A stretch of 6,347 bases of DNA from Nitrospira sp. Its GTDB lineage: Bacteria; Nitrospirota; Nitrospiria; Nitrospirales; Nitrospiraceae. The notes under the pieces are model-generated. The model saw only the letters and a program-made list of their open reading frames with translations, searched no databases and had not been told where the DNA came from. Shown in pieces: positions 5,425 to 6,347 of this stretch (its first letter is position 1; each line of letters opens with the position of its first letter). Location: NCBI GenBank assembly GCA_024998705.1, contig JACOEF010000219.1, positions 1 through 6,347 on the forward strand, given 5' to 3'. The translations under genes and the position numbers were made by a program.

Positions 5425-6347
5425 CTATCGCCTCCCGCTCCACTTCCAGTTTCTGATCTCCGGCATATCGGTTCCGTGCGTCACGATATACTCCTTGTGC
5501 TGCATGCGCTTGTCGCGCATCTCCTGCTTGAGATAGGCGGCACGCGCCCCGAGCTGCGGCACGCGGTCCACGACATCGGACACCAGATGAAACCGGTCCA
5601 GATCGTTCAACACGACCATGTCGAACGGCGTCGTCGTCGTGCCTTCTTCTTTGTAGCCACGCACATGGAGGTTGTCATGGTTGGTCCGGCGATAGGTGAG
5701 GCGATGGATCAGCCACGGATACCCATGGAAGGCGAAGATGACCGGCTTGTCGGTCGTGAACAACGCGTCGAATTCCTTATCGGACATCCCGTGCGGATGT
5801 TCGCTCGCCGGTTGCAGCTTCATCAGATCGACGACGTTGACCACGCGCACTCTCAAATTGGGCTGGGCGACACGCAGAATTTCCACCGCGGCCAGGGTCT
5901 CCATCGTCGGCACGTCGCCGCAGCAGGCCATCACGACATCGGGCTCGCTGCCACGGTCGTTGCTTGCCCATTCCCAGATCCCAATCCCGGCAGTGCAATG
6001 CAGCACGGCGGCATCCATATCCAACCATTGCGGAGACGGTTGTTTGCCGGCCACCACCACGTTCACATAATCGCGACTGCGCAAACAGTGGTCCGTCACC
6101 GACAACAGCGTGTTCGCATCAGGCGGCAGATAGACACGGATCACATGGGCATTCTTATTCACCACATGGTCGATGAAACCGGGATCCTGATGGCTGAAGC
6201 CATTGTGGTCCTGGCGCCAGACATGCGAGGTCAGCAAATAATTGAGTGAGGCGATCGGGCGTCGCCAGGGAATCTCGCGCGAGGTCTTGAGCCACTTCGC
6301 ATGCTGATTGAACATGGAATCGACGATGTGAATGAACGCTTCATAAC
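5425..6347 (-). CDS. xfp: xylulose-5-phosphate/fructose-6-phosphate phosphoketolase, C-terminal part (5' end outside window)
   Basis: These are the last 306 residues of a thiamine-diphosphate enzyme of roughly 790 residues in full. It cleaves xylulose-5-P (and often fructose-6-P) with phosphate to acetyl-phosphate plus glyceraldehyde-3-P (or erythrose-4-P). The frame runs off the right edge: the first full codon in the window (6345-6343) is the Tyr of [20 protein letters not shown]. From remembered alignment to bifidobacterial enzymes this is active-site Tyr501, and the Asn and second His of [14 protein letters not shown] match Asn549 and His553. Other family hallmarks are [73 protein letters not shown] and [15 protein letters not shown], which continue to the C-terminal domain. 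No frameshift or lost motif was seen. The TAG stop at 5427-5425 is 3 bases before the HAD start, indicating an operon. Whether it prefers X5P or also uses F6P cannot be read from this part. Confidence 0.96.
   Translation of the reverse strand, partial: YEAFIHIVDSMFNQHAKWLKTSREIPWRRPIASLNYLLTSHVWRQDHNGFSHQDPGFIDHVVNKNAHVIRVYLPPDANTLLSVTDHCLRSRDYVNVVVAGKQPSPQWLDMDAAVLHCTAGIGIWEWASNDRGSEPDVVMACCGDVPTMETLAAVEILRVAQPNLRVRVVNVVDLMKLQPASEHPHGMSDKEFDALFTTDKPVIFAFHGYPWLIHRLTYRRTNHDNLHVRGYKEEGTTTTPFDMVVLNDLDRFHLVSDVVDRVPQLGARAAYLKQEMRDKRMQHKEYIVTHGTDMPEIRNWKWSGRR
5431..5436 (-). promoter_or_regulatory. ribosome binding site of the HAD gene inside the phosphoketolase 3' end
   Basis: On the - strand GGGAGG forms the penultimate Gly codon and the next Arg codon of the phosphoketolase and lies 9 bases before the HAD ATG. 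This placement supports ATG 5421 as the start and implies translational coupling of the two genes. Confidence 0.6.

Noticed and set aside
4999..6249. A 416-codon open frame on the + strand
   Set aside because: It is antisense to the phosphoketolase and the HAD gene, whose catalytic motifs are intact. Its translation is rich in H, R, Q and I without recognisable motifs, as expected of the complementary strand of high-GC genes.

Overview
The window carries four intact protein genes, one gene cut by the right edge, and possibly the last codons of another gene at the left edge. GC is high, and the gene content (a DUF4124-like secreted protein with an LPP20/FlgT-like domain, a Tat-type aldo/keto reductase, and a phosphoketolase followed by a HAD phosphatase) would fit a Nitrospira-type bacterium (Nitrospirota). 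That assignment rests on remembered protein style, not on a search, so treat it as an inference. No tRNA, rRNA, insertion sequence, integrase, CRISPR array or origin was seen.

Layout. On the + strand: (1) 190-1479, an exported protein with an N-terminal DUF4124-like segment, a conserved alpha/beta domain, a coiled coil and a long Pro/Ser/His/Gly-rich tail; (2) a 434-base gap holding several inverted repeats, including three alternating GTATC/GATAC blocks spaced exactly 11 bp apart; (3) 1914-3500, a 528-residue protein of unknown function with a possible ThuA/class I amidotransferase-like core. Two tandem hairpins (3528-3585) then separate this gene from the convergent - strand genes. On the - strand, in order of transcription: the C-terminal 306 residues of a xylulose-5-phosphate/fructose-6-phosphate phosphoketolase (6347-5425), a HAD-family phosphatase (5421-4738) that begins 3 bases after the phosphoketolase stop, and an aldo/keto reductase with a twin-arginine leader (4655-3594) that seems to have its own promoter at 4688-4716.

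How they work together. Phosphoketolase splits xylulose-5-P or fructose-6-P into acetyl-phosphate plus glyceraldehyde-3-P or erythrose-4-P. The HAD protein is almost certainly co-transcribed and probably translationally coupled with it, which suggests that it acts on a sugar phosphate or small acid phosphate near this branch point (inference). The aldo/keto reductase lies downstream on the same strand but is set apart by a hairpin and a good promoter candidate, so it is probably a separate unit. The two + strand genes show no evident functional link to these or to each other.

Nothing here is demonstrably a new system. The least explained items are the 528-residue protein with its conserved-looking His/Asp motifs, the helically phased repeat cluster upstream of it, and the phosphoketolase-HAD pairing.
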